A DNA stretch of 64,000 nt. It comes from Phoronis australis (taxonomy: Eukaryota > Phoronida > Phoronidae). The DNA lies in contig NMRA01000080.1 of assembly GCA_002633005.1 (NCBI GenBank), forward strand, positions 911,202-975,201, in the 5' to 3' direction. Both the position numbers and the translations under genes were made by a program. Positions 1 to 12,981 of the stretch are shown here, in pieces. Within the stretch, counting starts at the first letter, position 1, and each line of letters opens with the position of its first letter. The notes under the pieces are model-generated. The model was given only the letters and a program-made list of their open reading frames with translations. It did no database searches and was not told the origin of the DNA.

Positions 1-304
1 GCTGGGAAAAATTCCAAGTTATCACGAATTCGGCCAGACAACAATTCTATCTAAATTTGTTTCAAAGTTTGTACCAGTTTAGAACTTTATTTTACATATT
101 GAGCTCACTAATTTTTCTAATTTTATTTTTAACATTTTGCTGCCTCTATGCGATCATTATATTACGGGTTCTGACAGTTTGGTGCACCTGTTTATTCATT
201 GTGATATTTTAGGGCTTTCTTAATTGGTCAGACATTATTGTTGATTTTGTGAAATCATCTATTTGCCACCACGCTTACATTACAACCGGAAGGAAACAGA
301 CGGA

Positions 305-2650
305 AATCAGAGAAATTCACCCCACCAGTCCATATAGTCGTCTGCGTTCTATGTTCATTTAATGACCCTCTGCAGACTCATACAATTATCTTTATAAACC
401 TTTTGCACTTAATGTGAGATTTCTTGAAATGGTACCACAGTGTGACATTTGTTACCTTCACGCTTGTTCATTAACTCATATTTCATAGGTTCACTTATTT
501 TTAGCCTTTTATTGCCTTGCACATCACGGAATTGTTTATTTTATGGGTTCTGTCATTATGATACACTAGCAGATTGATTGACTATGATGATTTGGGAGTT
601 TATTAATTCGTCAGGCATCAATTCAAGGCACTCTTGTGTTCAGTTCATTATACATTACTACATTCTAATTTTACTACATTCTTTTGGGGGTATTCAGATC
701 ACTCTGGTAAGTGACGGTGACCACAAATCAAGTCACCCATTTTGTTGTTCCAGTATGTTAGGCTATAAAAGGATATTTCGCACAATTCAACGAAGAAGTG
801 CAAATTTCTTTCATCACATATAGGAGACACAACACTAATTGCTCAGCGACAGCAATGAATTCCATAATCTTACAATTTGTGAAAAAGGAACCACCACTAG
901 ATGCAGCATAAATTAACTGTGATCTCAGCTAAATGCAGATTAAAACAAGTGAATGATGAATGTTGAAAAAGAAAAAATGCTGCATTGCCCATGTGCCTCA
1001 GGAAGGTGAATGAACTTTAGTTTCAGCCAGAGCGGGGTCCGTTTGTTACTTTTAAGAATACTGTAGTAAAGAAGGCTAAGGTTTTGATACCCATGTTTGA
1101 CCAATATATACCCTTGGCTTAATTTCAAGTCAGGCAGATATTCAATTCATTGTCCCCTGCTCATTCACCATCCCTACCTTCCTTTTTCACAAGTTAAATA
1201 ATCATTGATATCTCCATTTATTTTTCTAAGCATGTGTAGGCTTCTTTTCTTTGTAACATATTCTAGCTATATTAATTCTTTCAGAATTCAGTCATTATAA
1301 AGCGTTTGATGGGTTCAATCAGTTGTCCTTATTCTCATTTCCGTGAACCTTTAGTATTAGTGGGACACGTTTGGCTAAAAACACTGCAGGACTTTGAATA
1401 CTCTCACATTATCTCGTGATATTTCAATGGCCCATTGAATTTCTCATTTCATAGATTCATTTTAGCGTTTTACTTCCTTGCAATCAACACCTCTATTTAT
1501 CAGGTTCTATCATTACGCTAAACCAGTTTTATTTGTTATATTTTGGGGATTCATCATTTCTCCAAATATTATTGCACCTTTAATTTGTTCAGTTGCACGA
1601 ATCCTTCATTCGTTGCTTCACAGAGAACCAAAAAATGTAATTTTTCACCTCATTTCACGACTCCATTGGAACGGTTTCAGCTTTTAATTATAGTTGCGTT
1701 TTACACAAGGATTATTCGATTACTGCTTAGATTTGCTCATTCAACGCTTCATTAAATCACAATTTCATTTCCTTGCCTCCACTTCAAGACCCCATTAATA
1801 TGTTGAATTTCATGGGTTCTTTACCACTTGAAATATTTCTTTATCCTTGAAAGATTACGGTTAATTAATTTTTCAACTTTCAAGAACTCACAACTTTTTT
1901 ACATTTTACAAGTTATTTATTTCATTTCATGACACTATAAAGTCCTTCAATTGCCACATTTTAAAGGGCTCCAGCAAGTTGACGCGCTGTTTTCTTCAAT
2001 GATTGGTGCATTTTACCAATCAAATATTCCTACATTATTTGGGGTTGTTAAGAGCATTCTGATAATCCTTGGTGTGCACGAATCAAATTGCCCCTTTGCT
2101 CAGACAACATCATCTCTTTAACCAATTCCACATAGGGATTTCGGTTACTTCCATGTTCTATTTATTACATAATATTTCATGGGTCTCGTATTTTTGCATT
2201 TATTGGTTCAATTGTTTTTAGCCTTTTGTTCCCTCGCACTCTATGGAAACCTTTACTTTACAAGTTCTGTCATTCGTGTACACCAGTCTATTGATTGTGA
2301 TATTTTGGGGGCTTATTAAATTGTCTGACATTACTGTCCTAAGAATTTATTCTGTTTCACAAATCCTTTGAAGTATTGAAATTTAATACATTGGTTTTCA
2401 CAAAAGCAATAACTCATCATCTTTTAATGGTTTGTCAATTCAAGTCATAACATTTTTAGCTTCCAATTACACCATTAAAATATTCCTTTAATAGCAGTGC
2501 TTTACACAGGGATTAATATATTCCTGCATTTTTAGATCGTTAATTCATTGAATTTCACACTTTCATTCATTTGCGGTACTACAAGACCCCATTTGTTCCA
2601 TGCATTTCATGGGTTTCTTTACCACTGGAAATGCATGACAGGTTACAGAT
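305..2650. repeat. Tandem-duplicated 2.35 kb AT-rich unit, copy 1
   Basis: This stretch is matched almost base for base by 2705-5000, offset by 2352 to 2357 bp. Shared landmarks include the gaccctctgcagactcat segment (362 and 2714), the ORF starting at 578 and its twin at 2932, and the stretch at 1543 and its twin at 3900. The unit itself is built from short degenerate motifs such as tttcatgggttc and ttcatttatttttagc, so it looks like higher-order satellite DNA. Small ORFs inside it are fortuitous: they have no start context or splice structure and no recognisable protein. Confidence 0.85.
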
Positions 2651-2704
2651 TCATTAGTTCATCAAATCTCATGAGTTCTTTTATTTTACAGGCCATTTAT
2701 TCTT

Positions 2705-5000
2705 AGGTTCATTTAATGACCCTCTGCAGACTCATTCAATTATCTTGATAAACCTTTTGCACTATATGTGAGGTTTCTTGAAATGGTACCACAGTGGGAC
2801 ATTTGTTACCTTCACGCTTGTTCATTAACTCATATTTCATAGGCTCACTTATTTTGAGCCTTTTATTGCCTTGCACACCACGGAATTGTTTATTTTATGG
2901 GTTCTGTCATTATGATACACTAGCAGATTGATTGACTATGATGCTTTGGGAGTTTATTAATTCGTCAGGCATCAATTCAAGGCACTCTTGTGTTCAGTTC
3001 ATTATACATTACTACATTCTAATTTTACTACATTCTTTTGGGGGTATTCAGATCACTCTGATAAGTGACGGTGAACACAAATCAAGTCACCCATTTTGTT
3101 GTTCCAGTATGTTAGGCTATAAAAGGATATTTCGCACAATTCAACGAAGAAACGCAAATTTCTTTCATCACATATTGGAGACACAACACTAATTGCTCAG
3201 CGATAGCAATGAATTCCATAATCTTACAATTTGTGAAAAAGGAACCACCACTAGATGCAGCATAAATTAACTGTGATCTCAGCTAAATGCAGATTAAAAC
3301 AAGTGAATGATGAATGTTGAAAAAGAAAAAAAGCTGCATTGCCCATGTGCCTCAGGAAGGTGAATGAACTTTAGTTTCAGCCAGAGCATGGTCCGTTTGT
3401 TACTTTTAAGAATACTGTAGTAAAGAAGGCTAAGGTTTTGATACCCATGTTTGACCAACATGTTCCCTTGGCTTAATTCAAAGTCAAGCAGATATTCAAT
3501 TCATTGTCACCTGCTCATTCACCATCCCTACCTTCCTTTTTCACAAGTTAAATAATCATTGATATCTCCATTTATTTTTCTAAGCATGTGTAGGCTTCCT
3601 TTCTTTGTAACATATTCTAGCTATATTAATTCTTTCAGAATTCAGTCATTATAAAGCGTTTGATGGGTTCAATCAGTTGTCCTTATTCTTATTTCCGTGA
3701 ACCTTTAGTATTAGTGGGACACGTTTGACTAAGAACACTGTAGGACTGAATACTCTCACATTACCTCATGATATTTCAATGGCCCATTGAATTTCTCATT
3801 TCATAGATTCATTTTTAGCGTTTTACTTCCTTGCAATCAACACCTCTGTTTATTTATCAGGTTCTATCATTACGCTAAACCAGTGTTATTTGTTATATTT
3901 TGGGGATTCTTCATTTCTCCAAATATTATTGCACCTTTAATTTGTTCAGTTGCACGAATCCTTCATTCGTTGCTTCACAGAGAACCAAAAAATGTAATTT
4001 TTCACCTCATTTAACGACTCCATTGGAACGGTTTCAGCTTTTAATTATAGTTGCGTTTTACACAGGGATTATTCGATTACTGCTTAGATTTGCTCATTCA
4101 ACGCCTCATTAAATCACAATTTCATTTCCTTGCCTGCACTTCAAGACCCCATTACTATGTTGATTGTCATGGGTTGTTTACCACTTGAAATATTTCTTTA
4201 TCCTTGAAAGATTAAGGGTCATTAATTTGTCAACTTTCAAGAACTCACAACTTTTTTACATTTTACAGGTTATTTATTTCTCTGTTCATTTCATGACACT
4301 ACAAACTCCTTCAGTTGCCACATTTCAAAGGGCTCCAGCAAGTTGACGCGCTGTTTTCTTCAATGATTGGTGCATTTTACCAATCAAATATTTCTACATT
4401 ATTTGGCGTTGTTAAGAGCAATCTGATAATTCATGGCGTGCACAAATCAAATTGCCCCTTTGCTCAGACAACATCATCTCTTGAACTAATACCACATAGG
4501 GATTTCGGTTACCCCATGTTCTATTTATTACATCATATTTCATGGGTCTCGTATTTTTGCATTTATTGGTTCAATTGTTTTTAGCCTTTTGCTCCCTCGC
4601 ACTCTATGGAAACATTTACTTTACAAGTTCTGTCATTCGTGTACACCAGTCTATTGATTGTGATATTTTGGGGGCTTATTAAATTGTCTGACATTACTGT
4701 CCTAATAATTTATTCTGTTTCACAAATCCTTTTAAGTATTGAAATTTAATGCATTGCTTTTCACAAAAGCAATAACTCATCATCTTTTAATGGTTTGTCA
4801 ATTCAAGTCATAACATTTTTAGCTTCCAATTACACCATTAAAATATTCCTTTAATAGCAGTGCTTTACACAGGGATAAATATATTCCTGCATTTTTTGAT
4901 CGTTAATTCATTGAATTTCACGCTTTCATTCATTTGCGGTACTGCAAGACCCCATTTGTTCCATGCATTTCATGGGTTTCTTAACCACTTAAAATGTTTC
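2705..5000. repeat. Tandem-duplicated 2.35 kb AT-rich unit, copy 2
   Basis: Second copy of the unit at 305-2650. Differences are scattered point changes and 1-4 base indels (for example ctctatttatcagg versus ctctgtttatttatcagg), which suggests a fairly recent duplication or ongoing homogenisation. The match fades after about 4990, where copy 2 goes into a diverged partial copy. Confidence 0.85.
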
Positions 5001-8000
5001 TTCATGTATGACAGATCATCAATCCATCGAATTTTCTGAGTTCACTTATTTTAGTATTTTACAGACCTTTTATTTCGATGTTCATTTGAAGACATTCTGC
5101 AGACTCATTCAATTGTTCCTGTTCACAGGTCTCCACTAATTCAATGCACTCATGTTTTCAATTCATGATGCATTACTCCATTCTTATTTCACTATACCTT
5201 TGGGGGTATTAAAACCATTGTGATAAGTGGTGGTGTGCACCCATTTTGTTGTTCCATCATACTATACAATGGTATATAGCATAATTCACCAAAAAAAACA
5301 AGTTGCGCTCCTCCCGTGTTGGAAACAAAATGTGGAATGTAATTGCTAATGATGAATTACATAATTTTAGTGTTTGTGAAAAAGGAACCACCACTTGATG
5401 CAGCACAAAATATAACTGTAAACCCATTAGTAAATGCAAACAACTTCTCCCAGCAGTGAATGTTTAGCATAAAAAAGAAAAAATGCTGCATTGCCCTTAG
5501 CCTCAGGATGGTGAATGAACTTTAGATTTAGCCAGAGTTGGGTCTGGAAGTTACTTTCAAGAATACCGTAATTGTAAAGAAATCTACGGTTTTGATAGCC
5601 ATGTTTGATCAACATGTTCCTTTGGGCTGAATTCAGCTATCTATTCAATTCATTGTCTCCTGCTCATTCACCACCCCTACCTTCCTTTTTCTCTTGTTAA
5701 ACAAATCATCACATCTCTGTTTATTTTAATACATTTTCGATTTCAATTTTATAACCCTTTGTAGGTTTCCTTCCTTTGTAACATATTCCAGATGTATTAA
5801 TCGATTACTTTTCAGGAATTTATTCGTTTCAGAAATTTTCAGAATTCAAGAACTCAGTGCATTAGATGGGTTCAATCAGTTGTCCCAAATATTATTTCCA
5901 TTAACATTTTATATTGGCGAGACACGTTTGACTAGCAACAGTGTAGGACTTGATTACCCTCACATTAACTCATGATACTTCATGGCCCTTTGGTTTCCCA
6001 TTTTAGAGGTTAGTTTAGTTTTAGCATTTTACTTCTTTGCACTCAATGCCTATGTTTATATCAGTTTCTACCATCAAGCTATTCCCGTTTTATTGTTGAT
6101 TTATCAGATATTATTGCCGTACTTCACAGGACTCCATTAATTTGATGCACTATTAATTCCTTCAATCTTTGACGTATTTCACCATTCAAGTTTCCAAACA
6201 ATCTTTGGTAATGTTCAGAGAATTCTGATAACCAATGGTGTACACAAGTCAAGCCGCCCCATTGCGATGCTCAGGCTACATTATACTTGAGGCTGTATTT
6301 AAAGTCTTTTTATGGACTCATTCAATTTTCCGAATTTACACATGATCTCAATTAACCTTTGGTATTTGTGATGTTTCTTGAATGAGTACCACATTGGGTT
6401 ACCCTCACATTTTACTTGTATTTTAACTCATATTTCATGGGTCCATTGCATTTAGCATTTTACAGGCTCATATATATTTAGTATTTTGCTTCCTCACACT
6501 GAATAGGGAAGTTCATTTTAAAGGTTCTGTCATTATGCTACACCAGCTTAATGACGGTGATATTTTTGATGATTATTAATTTGGCAGACATCATTGTACC
6601 ATTAACTTTTCTGCTCTACTAATCCTGAATTCCTTGCTTTTCACAAAGCAATAATTTGAAAGTTTGTCAATTCATCACATTTCACGACTCCAGTTATAAT
6701 ATTTTTGGCTTCCACTTTCATCATTAAACTCGTTCCTTTGATAGGTGCATTTTACACAGGGATTAATTTATTACTGCGTTTGAAGATTCATTAATTCGTG
6801 GAATTTCAGTTTCACTCACTTGTCGTACTTCAAGACTCCATTCATTCGCTGCATTTCGTGAATTCTTTATAGGTCAATCTCTCATTTTACAACTTCATTT
6901 TTCTTCGTCACAGCCTTAAGCCTTGTGATATTTTACACAATCATTAAACTTTCCCATTTCATTAGCCCATGAATATTCCACATTTCATAGTTTCGTTTGT
7001 TTTATACTGTTTTGCAGGTTTTTGTCATTAACTCGCATTTTATTGGTTTGTTAACTTACACTTGTTGGGTTCATTTATTTTTTTGCATTTAGCTTCACCA
7101 CTCAACGGTTTCAATTAGTCATAGCATTTCATGGATTCTTCAGGTTCATACCATTTCACCATTAATTTGTCACATGTTATAATTTCGTTAACCAATGACA
7201 CTTAATAATTGTCATTAGCCCACCACGCAAGACTTTACCCTGCTCAGCTTTTATTGTCTATTAACTCATTTCATGGGTCCATTGTATTCTGCATTTTACA
7301 GGCTCACTTATGTTTACCATTTTGCTTCGTCGCACTCCGTTTCACAGCCGTTCTGTCATTATGCTACACCAGCTTAACTACTGCGATATTTTTGCTCTAC
7401 TAATCCTGATTTCCTTGCTTTTGCAACGCATTTCACGACTCCAGTTATAACATTCCTGGCTTCCAATTTCATCATTAAACACATTCCTTTGATAGGTGCA
7501 TTTTACACAGGGATTAATTTATAACTGCGTTTTAAGGTTCATTAACTCACGGAATTTCAGCTTCATTCACTTGTCGTACTTCAAGACTCCATTTATTCGC
7601 AGCGTTTCATGGATTCTTCACCACTTGAAATCAATGTTTCTTTATCGATGAGATTGCAGATTCATTTAACTTTTCAAGTTCATTCATGTTTAGTATTTTA
7701 CGGCTCATAAAATCTCTGTTATTTGATGACACTCAACAGATTCATTCAATTATCGAATTTCACATGACTGCATTACCTTGATGCACCGTTTTGTTCAATT
7801 CATAATGCATTACCCCATTCAAAATTCAATAAATTCTTTTGGGGGTATTAAGACCACTCTACTTTGCTGTACCATCCTGTCATACAATGTTGCCTGGAAC
7901 AATTCAACAAAGAAGCACCAGTTGCTTTTCTCACACTCGCAACACCAAATATTACTTGTCAGCGATGACTATGAATTATATAATTTAAAACTTTGTGAAG

Positions 8001-8100
8001 AAAGCAGCCACAACTTGATTTAGCATATACACTATTTGGCTTACCAATTGTTTATGAATTGATCCTCTGATAATTCATAAATTGATTACTTTCTGCAGAA
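5001..8100. repeat. Decayed copies of the same satellite family
   Basis: Recognisable but diverged pieces of the upstream unit recur here. The block with tttgggggtatt followed by a gttgttcca or ctgtacca stretch appears near 5200 and again near 7840. The accaccacttgatgcagca segment appears near 5388, and the pair tgcattttacacagggattaatt occurs near 6750 and 7500. The basic motif is still tttcatgggttc-like. No coding sequence or RNA gene is supported. Confidence 0.6.
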
Positions 8101-8864
8101 TTTCTAGTTTGTCACACTTCACCCGTTTCATGACAGTCATTGGACTTATAGACAGGAAAGTTTTACTCTTTTCCAGGCGAGGACTATTCGGTTAACAAGT
8201 CATAACACTGCTCATTATTTCCCAGTAAAAACCAGAGACACCCAAGTGACATTCTTCTCATAGTTCACACTCTAGTGTTCAATAATCTCATTTCCCTCGC
8301 CTCCAGCAAAAAAATCATAATGCACTCTCAAATTTGCTGTCGTTGTCCTCTCATTCATGTTTTGCATTGTTACACTCAACCTAAACATACAGACGCACAC
8401 TCATATTACCTTGTCCATCCATACATGTCAATCATAGACGGTGATGCTGGAAGCCAGGTTGCTGATGGTAGATATAGCCATCCCCCATTCCGTCCTCCTC
8501 TTTGCTAGACTGAACGGCTGAAACTAGGCACCTCTAGTTCTCTTAATACAACGACATGTTATAACACAGCTCACGGTCTTGAAACTCACTAGGAAATTTT
8601 TTGAGAGAGTCGGGGATTGATGTTTACCTGAACACTCAGTTTGCTTGCGCCAGAGAACTCATGATTTTTGACACAACCATAGTGCACGACCATCAGTGCA
8701 TAAACAACGGTGTGGATATTTCTCAACAGACGGATGTTAAACATGTGAACAGTTCACCACGTATACAGCAGAAGTACTGAGACTGAATCAGCAGGAAGAC
8801 TTGATCACTTAGAGCTAATTCGGCCATCTCATTGGGGAATTCTTGATCAATTCATCGTATCCCT
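8101..8864. other. Unassigned spacer
   Basis: Nothing recognisable. A 77-codon ORF at 8275-8508 has no domain or splice support. Base composition moves from the AT-rich satellite to the more balanced minisatellite that follows. Confidence 0.4.
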
Positions 8865-9603
8865 TTGCCGTGTATTATGCGATCCCAATATCAACTGTGC
8901 AGGCACCAAAGAGTGTCCATACATCAAAGCCTTCCATCTAATATCCGAATAAAGACTGTTCGCACATTGACACCTGATATCAACTGTTCGCATGTCAACC
9001 ATTCACACATCGAGGAACATCCATGCACCGAGGTTCACCATCTAACACCTGCATACCGATCGTTCACATACCAAGGACCATCCACACATCGAGGATCGTC
9101 ATCTTCTCTGCACAAGCAGACTGTTTGCACACCAATGGCTGCCATCAACTGTTCACATGTCGATCTTCCAAACACCAAGAAACATCCTCGCATCAAGAAC
9201 TGTCATCTGCTGTTCGCATGCCAACCATCCACACATAGTGGAACATCCCATATCCAAGATTACCAATCAACTGTTTGCATACCGACAGCCCACATATCGT
9301 GGAACATCCATTCATTCAAGGATTGGCGTCCACTATCTATATGTGAACCTTCCCCATACCGAGAAATGTCCATGCATCGAGGATCGCAATCTTCTGTACA
9401 AATGTCAACTACCCTCACACCGATAAACATCCACTCACCAAGGTTCACCATCTACCGGCTACAAACCAACTGTTCACACAACAACATCTACCATCGGCCA
9501 TCTGCATAACAACCTTCCACACATCATGGAACATTCACACAGCTAGAACCGTCAACTACCATTAACCTACCGATCATGTGTCCACTGATGCCTGCCATCC
9601 ACC

Positions 9604-9649
9604 GTACGTATATTGACTGTCCCCCCACCGGGACAGTCATTATACGTAC
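9604..9649. repeat. Hairpin 1 at the centre of the inverted minisatellite
   Basis: Arms 9604-9622 and 9631-9649 are 19 nt each with one mismatch, around an 8-nt loop, ccccaccg. The core ttgactgtcc/ggacagtca is shared with hairpin 2. Confidence 0.9.
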
Positions 9650-9660
9650 AGTCTATTGAC

Positions 9661-9708
9661 CATATGCATATTGACTGTCCCGGTGGGAGGACAGTCAATA
9701 TGCATATG
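9661..9708. repeat. Hairpin 2 at the centre of the inverted minisatellite
   Basis: Arms 9661-9680 and 9689-9708 are 20 nt and perfectly complementary, around the 8-nt loop cggtggga. That loop is nearly the complement of the loop of hairpin 1 (7 of 8 positions), so the two hairpins are inverted copies of one another. Confidence 0.92.
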
Positions 9709-10440
9709 ATCAAGGGCGTGCATCAATGGAAACATGATCAGCAGGAGGATGGGAGTTGAAGATCCTAGATGTGTGAACATTCCTCGATGTGAAGAAGTTC
9801 GAAATGCTGACAGACGAGGGCAGACATCGTTGCATGAACAGGTGGTTTGTAGACAGTAGAAGGTCATCCTCGATGAGTGGACACCTATCGACATGTGGAT
9901 GGCTAACATGTGTACAGAAGATGGCTATCCTCAATACATGGACATTTCTCAATATGTGGATGGTCGACACAGAGACAGTAGAGGGCAATCCTCGAATGTA
10001 TGGAAGTTCTGCAATGTGTGGGTAGCCGATATGCGAACAGTCGATGGCAATCCTGGATATGTGGATGTTCCTCTATGTGTGGATGGTTGACACGCAAACG
10101 GCAGATGACAATCCTTAATGTGGGAATGCTACTCAATGAGTGGATAATCGATATGCGAACGGCTGATAGCAGACATTGATGCGTGAACAATCAGTTTGTG
10201 AACAGAAGATGCCAATCCTCGATGTTTGGATGTTCCATTGATACGTGAATGTTCGATATGCAGACAGTAGATGGTGAACTTCAATGTGTGGACATTCCTC
10301 GGGAAGTGGATGGCTGATATGCGAACAGTCGATCCAAGGCACCAACGCACGGACAATCGATATTCAGAGATTAAACAGCAATCTTCGATGTATGGACATT
10401 CGCTGGTACATGGACAGCTGACATGCGGACGGCACAGTAC

Positions 10441-11687
10441 ACACCACAGTGATCAACCAGAACGACCTGGAATTCCCCGACGTGATGACAGATATAGCGG
10501 TTATGACCATGAATTCTCTGTTCATCTGCCAAACTACTTCGGGTGTTTGTTGTGAACTGCAAAGTGAATTTACATGACAATACGAGTTACCTAAAGTTGA
10601 ATAAAATGCGTATGTTTTGGAAAGTAATTTTTTTGGTAAATTGGCACCGACACTTAGACACTGAAAATTTTAGGAAACTCTCAAGGAATTGTTACAATTG
10701 AATGTGGGCATGAGGTAAAGTGTGAGCATTTAAATGCGAAGATTTGTAAATTTGGGCAGTTGGCAATCGACCGAACTTGCCTACGAACCCATCTGAGTAT
10801 GAAGCACTGTAGACATAAAATAACTCATCTCCCAAAACTTCAGTTCATCTAAATTATGCAGGAATGTGCCACTCCTTGATGTAATTGACATGCGACTAGT
10901 CGATGACGGCAAGCGTAGAGGCAACGAAGTTCATCAATACATGTAGTAGATTGGCTGAAGGTCGATGACATGCGGCCATGGTCAGAAAGATCCAAACCTA
11001 AGAAAAAATAAGAATGGTCAATTATCCACAAGTCCACAATTACCTTACTCATCATTGGTTAGTTTTGAAACAAACAAAAAATAATCACGAACTGTGAACG
11101 ATTTTCAACCTTGTCAACATCCTTGCGAACCAAGGTTTCTCTCTAATGTATACTACATAACTTCATTCAGAAAGACCGAGTACAGTGAGTTATCTGCTAC
11201 ATGTGGGAAGGTCGTTATGAGCTTGACATCGCGATTGCCGAAATGCACAGTCAGGATGTAATGCTAACAGGTTACACAAATGCTTTTCTCGAACATATCG
11301 CACCGAATTGTTTGTACAACAGGCCACTAACTGTATCATTTCACATTAGTACTTCCTCCGCCAGCATGCCCGTTTGTTTACGTATGAAGCACTACCTTTT
11401 GACGATTCGACCACTGAGCCAATCAGATCCGCTGGTGTAAAAATTGCATTTACAAATGACGTGAGTGTCGTCTTCCCCCTAGCGGACATGCAGGGAACCA
11501 GCGATATTGAGGTCCTAGCGCTCCTGAACTAGCTTTACCTAATTTGTACTTAAGGTTATATAGGTACAAATAAAACGATAGCCGGGCTTCTGGAAAGAAT
11601 TCTAGTACAGTGAGTAGAAAATCAGAAATGACTCCAAGTTAGATGATCTCTGTGCCCGGCTTTCTTTATCAGGAAAATCGTATTTTT
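10441..11687. other. Unassigned intergenic stretch
   Basis: No exon, RNA gene or repeat is convincing here. ORFs of 94 codons or less run over from the minisatellite or lack any family signature. Confidence 0.4.
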
Positions 11688-12981
11688 CTGGCCGGCCGGA
11701 TCGGAGCCCTAGCATTGAGGCTAGGCTGTGAAATTCTCACTTTCGCTAATTTGCGGTGGGCCGGGGATATCATTTTGATGTTGCAAGATTCTGAGAGATT
11801 CAAGTAGGCTCAATGATTACTAAACGTTTGAGTGTGCTACTTTTTATCTGCAGTTTGTGCTCTTTACGTAGGCGAATTACTGTGCGCTGAGCCATGAACA
11901 ACTGAATTACCGGTATATGTCATGGAGCACTGGCTGAAAGTGTTCAAAATTAAAGGCAGAGTTAACAATGAAAACAAGAATTGGTTCCAAAAACGGCATT
12001 TGGAGATGTTAATGGTTGCTGATCATGTTTCAGTGAAAGTAAATGATGTCCACGGCATACGATTATAGAGATTTTACCACCGGACAGTATCCCAGTCATA
12101 CGATTACAAATGGCCGACAACGATTAACAGACTATAACTAAAAACGATAACTTATGGTCGTGAGATGATGTATTTAAACATTTTGTCCGTTCACGATTTT
12201 GCCATGTGTGACCTTTTTCGCAGAATTGAAAATCATAATGGAAATCTGTTATCAGTGACTTGAATTAATTCTTGTTTTAATCGTTTCCACTACAAAAAGT
12301 TTGAACAGGACGTCATTTTTTGCATTTTGCTTAATGTTTCATATATTTTGGACTTGAGAGCACTAAATTCTTATTTTAGCACGAACGGGGTTCAACAATC
12401 GTCATATGCTGTTTACACTTGGGTTATTATAAGACTGTTTAAAGCTCGATCTAGGATCCTGAATCTCTCCAGCGATAACAAAGGCAAATAGTATTCTAGA
12501 CATGATTTTCAATAAATTTCCACGATCTTTTCCATTATGGCAGCAAAAACACCCAAACACTTGAAAAGCATTGTATTGGTTCACGATTCGCCTGTGATGA
12601 AACACTTTGTTGGGCGGTCTGGTCTGACCTGGAGTGCCTTTAATATCTTTTCACAAAAGCCGATTGCTAGAGATTGACAGTACATTTCAGATAATTAAAA
12701 TACGCCAAATTTCACAAAAGGTCCTTTATAAAGGCAACATAACCTTTTAAGGTTAATTAACAGAGTAATAACACTATGCTTAAATAGAATGAAAGTACGT
12801 GAGGATATTTTTGCAGATTCTTCGACGGCAGTTACACTGTAGTTAATCTAAGATACTTACTGAAAGAAACTGAAATAAAATAATGTTACCTACTACTGTA
12901 AATAGTTTGAAAGGGAGTCTATCTTTTCAACTACACAGCTATAACTAACAACGCTGCTTCTTAATACTAACTCCAACTTTT
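11688..12981. repeat. Tandem 1.3 kb duplication, copy 1
   Basis: Begins with a ggccgga...gagccct...gcattgagg block, contains gattctgagagattcaagta, the ttatcagtgactt region, cctttataaaggcaaca, and ends at actaactccaacttttag. Each of these recurs in the same order in 12982-14381. No coding capacity is evident. It may be an old non-autonomous element duplicated in tandem. Confidence 0.85.

Larger units (their letters stand above)
8865..10440. repeat. Degenerate minisatellite arranged as a large inverted repeat
   Basis: The left half (about 8865-9600) repeats a degenerate unit of roughly 60-70 bp containing acacatcgaggaacatcca, ggttcaccatcta and caactgttcgcat. The right half (about 9720-10430) carries the reverse complements: tagatggtgaacttcaa, gtggacattcctcg and gcgaacagtcgatggcaat. 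The two halves are thus inverted around a centre near 9655. Long open frames on both strands, the largest 214 codons at 8865-9509, are by-products of the repeat: rich in His, Ser, Thr and Pro, with no family resemblance. Confidence 0.8.

Noticed and set aside
1-8100. CRISPR-like array of short repeats
   Set aside because: Motifs are degenerate and irregularly spaced without unique spacers of constant length, and the genome is eukaryotic.
8865-9509. 214-codon ORF, the longest in the window
   Set aside because: It lies wholly within the minisatellite; its His/Ser/Thr/Pro-rich sequence follows the repeat unit, and comparable ORFs occur in other frames and on the other strand.
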